DNA from: Lachnoclostridium sp. | Lineage (GTDB): Bacteria; Bacillota_A; Clostridia; Lachnospirales; Lachnospiraceae | Assembly (NCBI GenBank): GCA_015057755.1 | Contig: SVDR01000024.1 | Coordinates: 1 to 29,763 of the forward strand | DNA: 29,763 nt | Direction of reading: 5' to 3' | Part shown: one piece after another, positions 23,680 to 29,763 of the stretch | Layout of the letters: each line of letters opens with the position of its first letter | Position numbering within the stretch: position 1 is the stretch's first letter | Translations under genes and position numbers: made by a program | The notes under the pieces: generated by a model | The model's input: only the letters and a program-made list of their open reading frames with translations | Database searches by the model: none | What the model was told of the DNA's origin: nothing

Positions 23680-25212
23680 CTATTCACGATGTCCGCCAAT
23701 CTGTCGATTGCGTTCTTTCATCGTCGCGCCTTCTTCCAGATTCATGCCCTTTAGGATCGCATTTTTGCCGAATTTCTTCTTAATATCGATCATGGCCTGC
23801 TGCATCTTTCGCTCTTTCTCTAATGACTTCTGCTCGGTCTCCTGTTTCTCCTTCAGTGCCATATAGTCTGTAAACAGATTTAATTGCTCGTAAGTTTCGC
23901 TTTCCGTTTTTATCTCCGACTCATACACCACTTTTCCTGCGACCAGATTCAGCCTTCTTACCAACAAAGTTTTATCCACAATCCGATCAAACAATTCCAT
24001 CACAGCTTCCGTAATCCGCTTTGCAGATGATGTCTGCTTCTCCATATGAATCGTTCCATGTGCATGCTTGGGAATCTTCCTTCCATAGACATCAACAGTC
24101 ACTTCTCCTTTGTACTGTTTTCGTCTTTCCGTGTCTGTCAGATTTTCGATGTCATAACCGACCGTCAGGATCATCTGATCGGATACCAACCCCTTATTCA
24201 CAAGATCAAGGGCCAGATTGTCTGCCATCTCACGCACTACCAATCTCGCTTTGTCCCAATCGTACGGGCAGGTTAATACCTGACCGGAACCTACACTGTT
24301 ATTCTCAGGACGATATCCCTTAATATCCTCGATCCGACACGGCTCATATCCCCATGCGTGATCGATCAGCAGCTCTGCATTGACTCCAAACATCTTATAA
24401 AGAAGCTCTTCATTGTAATAATCTTCCGGTCTGCCAATTGAACATCGAGCCACGTCTCCCATGGTATAAAGTCCATGAGCTTCCAATTTCTTCGCATATC
24501 CACGGCCAACACGCCAAAAATCTGTCAAAGGTCTGTGACTCCAAAGTGTCTTTCGGTAGCTCATCTCGTCCAATTCCGCAATTCGGACGCCGTTTTCATC
24601 CGGCTCCGCATGCTTAGCACCGATATCCATCGCGATTTTGCTAAGATACAAATTAGAACCGATTCCGGCCGTCGCAGTAATCCCGGTCTCCTTCTCTATT
24701 TCTAAAATCATCTTAACTGCCAGTTCTTTCGCAGTCATATGGTACGTCTCGAGATAGGATCCTGCAGAAATCATTACCTCATCAATACTGTACACATGAA
24801 TATCTTCCGGCGCAATATAGCGAAGATAAATATTGTAAATCTGGGTACTGTACCTCATATAAAGTCCCATACGCGGCGGTGCGACCAAATAAGCAATGGC
24901 AAGTGACGGATTCTCCTCCAGTTCCTTTGCATCGTAAGATTCCCCGGTAAACACGCCTCCCGGAGCATTTCTCAAACGGGCTGCATTGGCCTCCTTTACC
25001 ATCTGTACAACCTGGAACAAACGAGGTCGTCCCGGGATTCCATACTTTTTCAATGCCGGAGTTACAGCCAGACAAATGGTTTTCTCTGTACGGCTTTTAT
25101 CTGCCACCACCAGGTTGGTGGTCATTGGATTTAACCCACGCTCACGACATTCCGCAGAGGCATAGAACGATTTCAGATCAATGGAAATATACGTTAATTC
25201 TTGTGACACCAT
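23680..25212 (-). CDS. Y-family DNA polymerase (UmuC/UvrX-like)
   Basis: A 510-residue translesion DNA polymerase that copies past damaged bases. Catalytic carboxylates: Asp12 (ISIDLKSFYASAEC) and Asp144/Glu145 (VYSIDEVM). The helix-hairpin region VGRGYAKKLEAHGLYTMGDVA follows, then the little-finger domain. QLNLF at 443-447 is a clean beta-clamp binding motif. The fairly long charged tail after it is typical of the UvrX-type group. The start follows AGGAGG seven bases upstream. A good promoter and a LexA-like site precede it, and a YolD-like gene overlaps its 3' end. Induction by DNA damage is inferred from the upstream site. Confidence 0.95.
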   Translation of the reverse strand: MVSQELTYISIDLKSFYASAECRERGLNPMTTNLVVADKSRTEKTICLAVTPALKKYGIPGRPRLFQVVQMVKEANAARLRNAPGGVFTGESYDAKELEENPSLAIAYLVAPPRMGLYMRYSTQIYNIYLRYIAPEDIHVYSIDEVMISAGSYLETYHMTAKELAVKMILEIEKETGITATAGIGSNLYLSKIAMDIGAKHAEPDENGVRIAELDEMSYRKTLWSHRPLTDFWRVGRGYAKKLEAHGLYTMGDVARCSIGRPEDYYNEELLYKMFGVNAELLIDHAWGYEPCRIEDIKGYRPENNSVGSGQVLTCPYDWDKARLVVREMADNLALDLVNKGLVSDQMILTVGYDIENLTDTERRKQYKGEVTVDVYGRKIPKHAHGTIHMEKQTSSAKRITEAVMELFDRIVDKTLLVRRLNLVAGKVVYESEIKTESETYEQLNLFTDYMALKEKQETEQKSLEKERKMQQAMIDIKKKFGKNAILKGMNLEEGATMKERNRQIGGHRE

Positions 25213-25234
25213 TCACATGCCTCCTCTCAAAAAT

Positions 25235-25248
25235 CGAATGTATGTTCT
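25235..25248. promoter_or_regulatory. Candidate LexA/DinR operator
   Basis: CGAATGTATGTTCT resembles the Gram-positive SOS box CGAACN4GTTCG: both half-sites are present with two mismatches in the outer ten positions. It lies 8 bases downstream of the -10 box of the Y-polymerase promoter, the usual blocking position. Confidence 0.5.
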
Positions 25249-25256
25249 GTTTTTAT

Positions 25257-25285
25257 ATTCTATCACAGGTTCTTTAATTTGTCTA
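25257..25285 (-). promoter_or_regulatory. Promoter of the Y-family polymerase gene
   Basis: On the minus strand TAGACA (25285-25280) and TAGAAT (25262-25257) are separated by 17 bases, about 45 bases upstream of the start codon, with the LexA-like box just downstream. Confidence 0.75.
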
Positions 25286-25292
25286 TCATAAA

Positions 25293-25328
25293 AACTCCCA
25301 CTGCCGGATCGGCAATGAGAGTTTCGGG
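25293..25328 (-). terminator. Terminator after the small unknown gene
   Basis: On the minus strand AAACTCTCATTGCCG pairs with CGGCAGTGGGAGTTT around an ATC loop, with two mismatches, and is followed by TTTTT. It lies between the small gene at 25352 and the polymerase promoter. Confidence 0.82.
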
Positions 25329-25351
25329 GGATTTTTCTATCAGGTTTATCC

Positions 25352-25516
25352 TTAATAAGGAAACCAGCAGTTAATATATCTGTCATTCCATTCAACTCTG
25401 CCACTGTTCAAGTGAGCCTGACTGCAAAACTCTAAATAACGGTCAATGATCGTGTACAAACCTTCCTCTTTCTTCTCTTCCTGGTTTTCTTCCGGTTTTG
25501 CTGTATTCTTCTCCAT
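25352..25516 (-). CDS. Small hypothetical protein
   Basis: 54 residues, rich in Glu and Lys at the N-terminus (MEKNTAKPEENQEEKKEE), then GLYTIIDRYLEFCSQAHL and a Trp/Tyr-rich end (NDRYINCWFPY). The ATG lies seven bases after AAAGGAG and a clean terminator follows the stop, so I believe it is a real gene. It has no signal peptide or membrane segment. I do not recognise the family. It sits upstream of the SOS-like Y-polymerase gene but is separated from it by the terminator and that gene's own promoter. Confidence 0.5.
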   Translation of the reverse strand: MEKNTAKPEENQEEKKEEGLYTIIDRYLEFCSQAHLNSGRVEWNDRYINCWFPY

Positions 25517-25707
25517 AATCGTTTCTCCTTTCATTGATTCTTCTCTTTTTGTATCTACATCGTAACATGACCTTTTTGCGCTGTATATTGTCCTTAATTA
25601 TGTCTTTAATATGATGGCGTTCCATTTTTCATCATTTACTTCCATGTTTTGATATAATATAATCTAATTAAAGAGATTCTACTGTCCAAAATATAGGAGG
25701 CGATTCT

Positions 25708-27027
25708 ATGAAGATACTTGTAGTCGGTGGAAAACGAAGCGTTGGAATCATTCGTCATGTTGCAGAAAATACTCAATTATATGCCGATTTGGAATATCTT
25801 TACACTGATACATATGAAGAAATTGTCGAAAAACTGCAAGACCATCAGCTGGCATTTGACGGAATTCTCTTTACCGGTGCAACACCGTTTGAATATGTCA
25901 GTAGCCGCATACGTCCCTTAATCCCATGGGAATCCCTTCCCCACACACCTCAGGCATTTTTAGCCGCACTCTTGAAAGCAAGTTATAAAAATCAATGGAA
26001 TTTACAAAGAGTCAGTGTAGACTCTTATTCTCCTGAACTGATACATAATGTTTACGACGAAATTGGCTTTTCTCAGGATGAGCTTGAATTGTATATTGCT
26101 AAATTTCAACCAAATGAAAAAAATTATATCGAAGATTTAATAGCATTTCACGCAGATAACTATTTCAGTCGTCGAGTTTCCTTCTGCATTACCAGTAATA
26201 TCTCTGTAGCTAATGCATTATCTGAACAAAAAATACCCTATGTAAAAATTGATCCGCCAACAGAGATTATTATTCAAAGGATCAATGCACTCCGACTTCG
26301 TCATCAACTCAAACTGGCGGAATATAATCTCGTTGCAACGATTATGGTGGATATCGACATTTACCGAGATCAGTTATACAAGATCAGTGAATTAGAACGC
26401 TTTCACTCAGAGAATGAAGCCAAAGAAGCTATTTATGTCTTCGCCCTCAACAACCGTGCAGCAATTTATGAACTATCCGACGGACACTTCGTATTATTTA
26501 CAACGCTTCGGCAACTAGAACAGTATTCCGACAACTTTAAAATTTTTCCTTTATTCCAAAACATCCGACGTAATGAGAATATTAAAAATATATTTATTGG
26601 CATTGGTTTGGGGACAGATTCCTACTCTTCAAAATCAAACGCAGAAAACAGTCTCCTCCGAGCTCACCGTCAAAAAAAGGACTGTTTATATCTGACTTAT
26701 GAAGATGGAAATATTGCAGGTCCGCTTACATACGAAACGATCACTTCAGAACCAGAACCGGCTTCCACTGCCAACAAACGACTCCTGGAGATATCCCTTC
26801 GCTCACAGGTTGGTATGAATACTTTGAAGAAATTGGAATCTATCTTACAAGAATACGCAATCGAAGTAACAACTCCCCATAAAATGGCAGAGTTAATGAA
26901 TATGTCTCCCAGAAATATGAACCGTTTACTTGCCAAACTGGAAGAATGCGGTTATGTGAAAATTGCCGGAAAAGAAATAAGACGCAGTTCAGGTCGGCCA
27001 AGCCGTTTAATCCGATTTGTTTTTTAA
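25708..27027 (+). CDS. Winged-helix regulator with degenerate GGDEF-like domain
   Basis: A 439-residue cytoplasmic protein. Residues 1-190 form an alpha/beta receptor-like part (MKILVVGGKRSVGIIRHV, FDGILFTGATPFEY) similar in feel to PrpR_N-type or response-receiver domains. Residues 200-335 look like a degenerate GGDEF domain: where GGDEF should stand, ELSDGHFVLF is found (257-261 SDGHF), and a later IGIGLGTDSYSS...AENSLLRAHRQK stretch matches the domain's last strand and helix. Residues 363-437 form a winged helix ending in RSSGRPSRLIRF, likely DNA-binding. The diguanylate cyclase residues are gone, so it should sense rather than make a ligand. The start follows AGGAGG, with TATAAT 40-50 bases upstream. 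It is convergent with the SDR gene. Confidence 0.7.
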   Translation: MKILVVGGKRSVGIIRHVAENTQLYADLEYLYTDTYEEIVEKLQDHQLAFDGILFTGATPFEYVSSRIRPLIPWESLPHTPQAFLAALLKASYKNQWNLQRVSVDSYSPELIHNVYDEIGFSQDELELYIAKFQPNEKNYIEDLIAFHADNYFSRRVSFCITSNISVANALSEQKIPYVKIDPPTEIIIQRINALRLRHQLKLAEYNLVATIMVDIDIYRDQLYKISELERFHSENEAKEAIYVFALNNRAAIYELSDGHFVLFTTLRQLEQYSDNFKIFPLFQNIRRNENIKNIFIGIGLGTDSYSSKSNAENSLLRAHRQKKDCLYLTYEDGNIAGPLTYETITSEPEPASTANKRLLEISLRSQVGMNTLKKLESILQEYAIEVTTPHKMAELMNMSPRNMNRLLAKLEECGYVKIAGKEIRRSSGRPSRLIRFVF

Positions 27028-27033
27028 TTCCTA

Positions 27034-27079
27034 TAAAAGAAACTCCGCCGCAACTCTTACGTCGGAGTTTCCTTTTCTT
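27034..27079. terminator. Bidirectional terminator between regulator and SDR gene
   Basis: GAAACTCCG (27039-27047) pairs with CGGAGTTTC (27063-27071). TTTTCTT follows on the plus strand and TCTTTTATAGG on the minus strand, so both converging genes can end here. Confidence 0.88.
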
Positions 27080-27090
27080 GAACCCGATTA

Positions 27091-27936
27091 TTAAACCCCG
27101 GAATATGCAGAAAATCCTGCATCTACCGGCAGAACAACTCCGGTAATGGCAGAAGCTGCTCTGTCATCGCATAAAAACATCGCAGCTCCCAACAACTCCT
27201 CACTATCGACAAAACGATGCATTGGCGTGCCATTCAGAATTTTTGCACTTCTCGCAGTTGGTGTTCCATCTTCATGAAACAACAACGCCCGGTTTTGGTT
27301 CGTTACCAAAAATCCCGGTGCAATCGCATTACAGCGGATTCCGGAACCTGCAAAATGAGTGGCAAGCCATTGTGTGAAATTAGAAATCGCAGCTTTTGCT
27401 CCAGAATAAGCAGGAATCTTGGTCAGCGGAATATACGCATTCATAGAAGAAATATTCAGAATACAGCCGCTTTGCTTTTCCACCATATCCAAGGTAAACG
27501 TTTGTGTCGGAAGCAGTGTTCCTTGAAAATTCAACTTAAACAGAAAGTCAACCCCATTCGGATCCAAATCAAAAAAAGATTTATCTCCCGGCTTTGCTTC
27601 ATGATGATATTCATTATCTGTTGTAGCGCGCGGGTTATTGCCTCCTGCACCATTGACTAAAATATCACACAGACCAAGATCTGCTTTCACAGCAGCATGA
27701 ACCTCTTTTAGTACCTCTGGTTCTAATACATTAGCTTTATATCCTTTGCAGAGAAAACCTTCAGAATTCAATTCTTTTTCCAACGTTTTCACAGCTTCCT
27801 CATTCAGATCAAGCGCCGCAACCTTCGCTCCAGCCTGCGCAAAGGCACGAGCCATCGTGCCGCAGATGATTCCGCCTGCTCCTGTGATCACCACGACTTT
27901 ATTGGAAAAATCAACATTTAACGGAAGATTTATCAT
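27091..27936 (-). CDS. SDR-family oxidoreductase, probable D-fructuronate reductase type
   Basis: A 281-residue NAD(P)H-dependent short-chain dehydrogenase. Visible features: a cofactor-loop region VVITGAGGIICGTMARAF (a GxxxCGxx variant of TGxxxGxG), NGAGGNNPRATT, the catalytic Ser in NISSMNAY, and YSGAKAA (Tyr and Lys, the YxxxK motif). The NNPRATT, FDLDPNGVDFLFKLN and final PVDAGFSAYSGV stretches are those of proteins annotated as D-mannonate oxidoreductase / fructuronate reductase in Clostridia, which convert D-fructuronate to D-mannonate in hexuronate breakdown. No uxuA or uxaC lies in the window, so the pathway cannot be confirmed. The start follows TGGAGG. The adjacent regulator may control it. 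Confidence 0.82.
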   Translation of the reverse strand: MINLPLNVDFSNKVVVITGAGGIICGTMARAFAQAGAKVAALDLNEEAVKTLEKELNSEGFLCKGYKANVLEPEVLKEVHAAVKADLGLCDILVNGAGGNNPRATTDNEYHHEAKPGDKSFFDLDPNGVDFLFKLNFQGTLLPTQTFTLDMVEKQSGCILNISSMNAYIPLTKIPAYSGAKAAISNFTQWLATHFAGSGIRCNAIAPGFLVTNQNRALLFHEDGTPTARSAKILNGTPMHRFVDSEELLGAAMFLCDDRAASAITGVVLPVDAGFSAYSGV

Positions 27937-27990
27937 ATCGCGAACCTCCAAACCTCATCTATCTTGTTTTATTCTAAGGATTATTTTATA

Positions 27991-28023
27991 CAAAAAAACT
28001 GCCGGATATACTCCGACAGTTTT
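27991..28023 (-). terminator. Terminator of the formate/nitrite transporter gene
   Basis: On the minus strand AAAACTGTCGGA pairs with TCCGGCAGTTTT around a five-base loop, with one A/C mismatch. A run of T's follows (rc of 27991-27997). Confidence 0.85.
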
Positions 28024-28036
28024 CCATATTTTTATT

Positions 28037-28876
28037 ATGATAGATTTTTCGCATGAATCGCATACAAAATCAGTCCTACAAAAATCATTCCGCCTACAAT
28101 ATTTCCAAGCGTTACCGAAATCTGATTTACCAAAAAGAAATTTGTCCAATTCAGCTCTGCCAGCTTTTCTGCAGTATAACCATACTCACTGATCGCACAC
28201 TCAACGAACTGCTCATTTCCTGCAGCAAAAATACCAGCCGGAATATAATACATATTCGCTACACAATGTTCATATCCACACACAACAAATGCCATGATTG
28301 GAAAAAACATGCGAAAGTTTTACCGGCTGCATCTTTTGCTGCACCAGCCATAAGAACTGCAACGCATACAAAAATATTACACAAAATACCGGAAATAAAC
28401 GCTGTTCCAAAATCTAAGGACACCTTACCCATGGCAATCTTGATCGTAAATGCCCCCAGAAGACCATTGGTAAATCCAAGCTGACCACTCATGTACACCA
28501 TAAAAGCAATGAGAACAGAACCAATAAAATTACTAAAATAAACAATTATCAGTACGCGGACCACATCGGATGCACGATACTTTTCATGTACGCAGCCCAT
28601 AACCATCAAACAATCTCCGGTAAACAATTCACCGCCAACCAATACGATCATCATAAGACCAATCGGGAAAATACAGCCGCCAACCAGTCTCTGCAATCCA
28701 ACAATTGTCATCGCATGCATCGCCACGCTGCTGGCAGACGCACCACATGCAATGAACATACCTGCAAAAATTCCCAATAGAATCATCTTACCAAGCGGTG
28801 TTTTTGACTTTGTCACTCCTGCCTGAATCATATTTTCTGTAATCACTTGCGGTGTATTGAGTCCTGATTGATTCAT
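28037..28876 (-). pseudogene. Formate/nitrite transporter gene with frameshift
   Basis: The FNT family (FocA/NirC) pentameric channel is coded in two frames. The 5' part, from ATG 28876 (after AGGAGAAA), gives MNQSGLNTPQ... through several membrane segments with GELFTGDCLMV and LSNFIGS-like helix patterns, and ends in KTFACFF followed by unrelated residues. The rest (PIMAFVVCGYEHCVANMYYIP...) continues one base out of register and is the usual next FNT stretch. The junction is a run of six A's on the plus strand at 28302-28307; seven would restore the frame. Cause: real decay, phase variation or a sequencing error. A good promoter and terminator bracket the gene. Confidence 0.85.
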
Positions 28877-28912
28877 CGTATTTCTCCTCTTGCTGTATTT
28901 TTTCATAATTTG

Positions 28913-28941
28913 AGGATACCATATTCTAAAATAAGTGTCAA
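28913..28941 (-). promoter_or_regulatory. Promoter of the formate/nitrite transporter gene
   Basis: On the minus strand a perfect TTGACA (28941-28936) and TATCCT (28918-28913) are separated by 17 bases, about 37 bases upstream of the ATG. Confidence 0.85.
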
Positions 28942-28975
28942 ATTTCTTATCTATAATTGGTTATCAAAGAGCATA

Positions 28976-29015
28976 AAAAAATACCGAGAAGCCTTTATTT
29001 ATAAGGTTTCTCGGT
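28976..29015 (-). terminator. Terminator of the rRNA-tRNA operon
   Basis: ACCGAGAA (28983-28990) pairs with TTCTCGGT (29008-29015), and CCTT (28992-28995) with AAGG (29003-29006). Seven T's follow on the minus strand (rc of 28976-28982). It lies just past tRNA-Lys. Confidence 0.93.
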
Positions 29016-29027
29016 ACCTCTAGGTAA

Positions 29028-29100
29028 TGAGACATCGGGGATTCGAACCCCGGACAACTTGATTAAAAGTCAAGTGCTCTACCGACTGAGCTAATATCCC
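29028..29100 (-). tRNA. tRNA-Lys (anticodon TTT)
   Basis: 73 bases with the full cloverleaf: acceptor GGGATAT/ATGTCTC (two G-T pairs), anticodon stem CTTGA/TCAAG around CTTTTAA, T-arm GGTTCGAATCC, discriminator A. CCA is not encoded. Last gene of the tRNA array. Confidence 0.97.
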
Positions 29101-29147
29101 ATCTATTCCTATGTAGAATAAAATCTGAACCGCAATGCAGTTCATAG

Positions 29148-29229
29148 TGGGCGGAGGTGGATTCGAACCACCGAAGCAAGTTGCAGCAGATTTACAGTCT
29201 GTCCCCTTTGGCCACTCGGGAATCCACCC
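29148..29229 (-). tRNA. tRNA-Tyr (anticodon GTA)
   Basis: 82 bases with the long variable arm expected of bacterial tRNA-Tyr. Acceptor GGGTGGA/TCCGCCC, anticodon loop CTGTAAA, T-arm GGTTCGAATCC, discriminator A. CCA is not encoded. Confidence 0.97.
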
Positions 29230-29232
29230 AGA

Positions 29233-29300
29233 TTTATTTTCATCTCGTGCGACTGAACGCACGAAAAGAACATACCTACGCACGTTCTCATGAAAATAAA
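29233..29300. other. Structured spacer between tRNA-Thr and tRNA-Tyr
   Basis: An 11-bp perfect inverted repeat (TTTATTTTCAT at 29233-29243, ATGAAAATAAA at 29290-29300) encloses two smaller hairpins: TCGTGCG/CGCACGA (29245-29264) and AGAAC/GTTCT (29267-29288). The second arm holds another CGCACG (29279-29284), giving an alternative pairing. It may be an RNA processing structure or a tiny inserted repeat. Confidence 0.65.
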
Positions 29301-29301
29301 A

Positions 29302-29374
29302 AGCCGATGATCGGACTCGAACCGATAACCTGCTGATTACAAATCAGCTGCTCTGCCAATTGAGCCACATCGGC
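29302..29374 (-). tRNA. tRNA-Thr (anticodon TGT)
   Basis: 73 bases: acceptor GCCGATG/CATCGGC, anticodon stem CTGAT/ATCAG around TTTGTAA, T-arm GGTTCGAGTCC, discriminator T. CCA is not encoded. Confidence 0.97.
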
Positions 29375-29380
29375 ATTTAA

Positions 29381-29453
29381 TGGGGCCTACAGGGCTCGAA
29401 CCTGTGACCCTCTGCTTGTAAGGCAGATGCTCTCCCAGCTGAGCTAAGACCCC
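29381..29453 (-). tRNA. tRNA-Val (anticodon TAC)
   Basis: 73 bases: acceptor GGGGTCT/AGGCCCC, anticodon stem CTGC/GCAG around CTTACAA, T-arm GGTTCGAGCCC, discriminator A. CCA is not encoded. Only six bases separate it from tRNA-Thr. Confidence 0.97.
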
Positions 29454-29465
29454 ATATTTTAAATA

Positions 29466-29498
29466 GCTTGCATTCTGAGTACTGGGATACTCGCAAGC
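29466..29498. other. Hairpin spacer between tRNA-Asp and tRNA-Val
   Basis: GCTTGC (29466-29471) pairs with GCAAGC (29493-29498), and stacked on it GAGTA (29477-29481) pairs with TACTC (29488-29492), with a five-base bulge. No T-run follows, so it is unlikely to be a terminator; a processing signal is more likely. Confidence 0.55.
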
Positions 29499-29500
29499 AG

Positions 29501-29574
29501 CGACCCGGAAGGGGTTCGAACCCTCGACCTCCGCCGTGACAGGGCGGCGCTCTAACCAGCTGAGCCACCGGGCC
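29501..29574 (-). tRNA. tRNA-Asp (anticodon GTC)
   Basis: 74 bases: acceptor GGCCCGG/CCGGGTC (one G-T pair), anticodon stem CCGCC/GGCGG around CTGTCAC, T-arm GGTTCGAACCC, discriminator G. CCA is not encoded. First tRNA after 23S rRNA. Confidence 0.97.
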
Positions 29575-29669
29575 ATCCTAAAGGTGTTACCTTTAAGCAA
29601 CGTACCTTCAAAACCACATATTGAAATCCATCTTCATTTACCGTCTTCATCAAGCCTCTTTCAGCCTTC

Positions 29670-29763
29670 TGGATAAGCCCTCGACCGATTAGTAACAGTC
29701 AGCTCCGTACATTACTGCACTTCCACCTCTGCCCTATCTACCTCGTCGTCTTCAAGGGGTCTT
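29670..29763 (-). rRNA. 23S ribosomal RNA, 3' end (partial)
   Basis: On the minus strand the last ~94 bases match the conserved 3' end of 23S rRNA: AAGACCCCTTGAAGACGACG, then GTAATGTACGGAGCTGAC and ACTAATCGGTCGAGGGCTTA. The exact 3' end is estimated from the GGGCTTATCC closing strand. The 95 bases between it and tRNA-Asp contain a short AAAGGT/ACCTTT hairpin and no 5S rRNA. Confidence 0.93.

Noticed and set aside
25213..25404. Minus-strand 63-codon frame
   Set aside because: It crosses the terminator, promoter and LexA-like box of the polymerase gene in a different frame from the better-supported small gene.
29020..29600. Minus-strand open frames across the tRNA genes
   Set aside because: They read through five complete tRNA cloverleafs and are not proteins; similar translations are common mis-annotations.
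1..29763. CRISPR arrays, insertion sequences or prophage
   Set aside because: No regularly spaced direct repeats, transposase or phage structural genes were seen; the DUF5664-like gene alone does not indicate a prophage.

Overview
The window looks like a low-to-mid GC Firmicute of the class Clostridia, most probably a gut Lachnospiraceae. This rests on strong GGAGG-type ribosome binding sites, frequent Rho-independent terminators, an ECF vitamin transporter, an EFR1-type flavodoxin-ferredoxin, tRNA genes without an encoded CCA, and a Y-family polymerase paired with a YolD-like protein. I cannot fix genus or species from sequence alone.

Layout. 1-692 is the truncated start of an HMGL-like (DRE-TIM) aldolase. 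832-2540 holds a zinc alcohol dehydrogenase divergent from a TetR regulator, with an inverted-repeat operator candidate between them. 2514-6486 is a minus-strand cluster: alpha/beta hydrolase, dGTP-diphosphohydrolase-N-like protein, homocysteine S-methyltransferase-like protein, rsmJ and an AEC-family permease. A decayed hotdog thioesterase lies just upstream of it (6540-6818).

6835-15533 is the centre of interest: one minus-strand operon with a consensus promoter, a cobalamin riboswitch, an intrinsic terminator and five tightly packed genes. In order these are: a 942-residue secreted protein with an intrinsic-factor-like alpha/alpha barrel, a DUF4430-like part and a C-terminal dockerin; a membrane-anchored cohesin-like protein; a lipoprotein ending in a DUF4430 domain (the fold of the intrinsic factor/transcobalamin beta-domain); EcfT; and a single polypeptide fusing two ECF ATPases to a CbrT-like S component. 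I read this as a cobalamin-regulated corrinoid capture and import machine, assembled at the cell surface by a cohesin-dockerin pair and handing its ligand to an ECF importer.

15647-17407 is an M3 oligoendopeptidase (pepF). 17464-21541 is a six-gene minus-strand operon headed by MTA/SAH deaminase (mtaD), followed by a small protein, a metallo-beta-lactamase-fold hydrolase, a Cys-rich protein, an EFR1 ferredoxin and an HD-domain hydrolase. 21701-23152 is an M17 leucyl aminopeptidase. 23229-25212 is a YolD-like protein plus Y-family polymerase behind a LexA-box-like site. 25352-25516 is a small unknown gene. 25708-27027 is a regulator with a degenerate GGDEF-like middle domain, convergent with an SDR oxidoreductase of fructuronate-reductase type. 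28037-28876 is a formate/nitrite transporter gene broken by a one-base homopolymer shortfall.

From 28976 to the end lies the tail of an rRNA operon read leftwards: the 3' end of 23S rRNA, then tRNA-Asp, Val, Thr, Tyr and Lys, then a terminator. No 5S gene sits between 23S and the tRNAs. Start sites given below were moved from the longest reading frame wherever a clear ribosome binding site supports an internal start.
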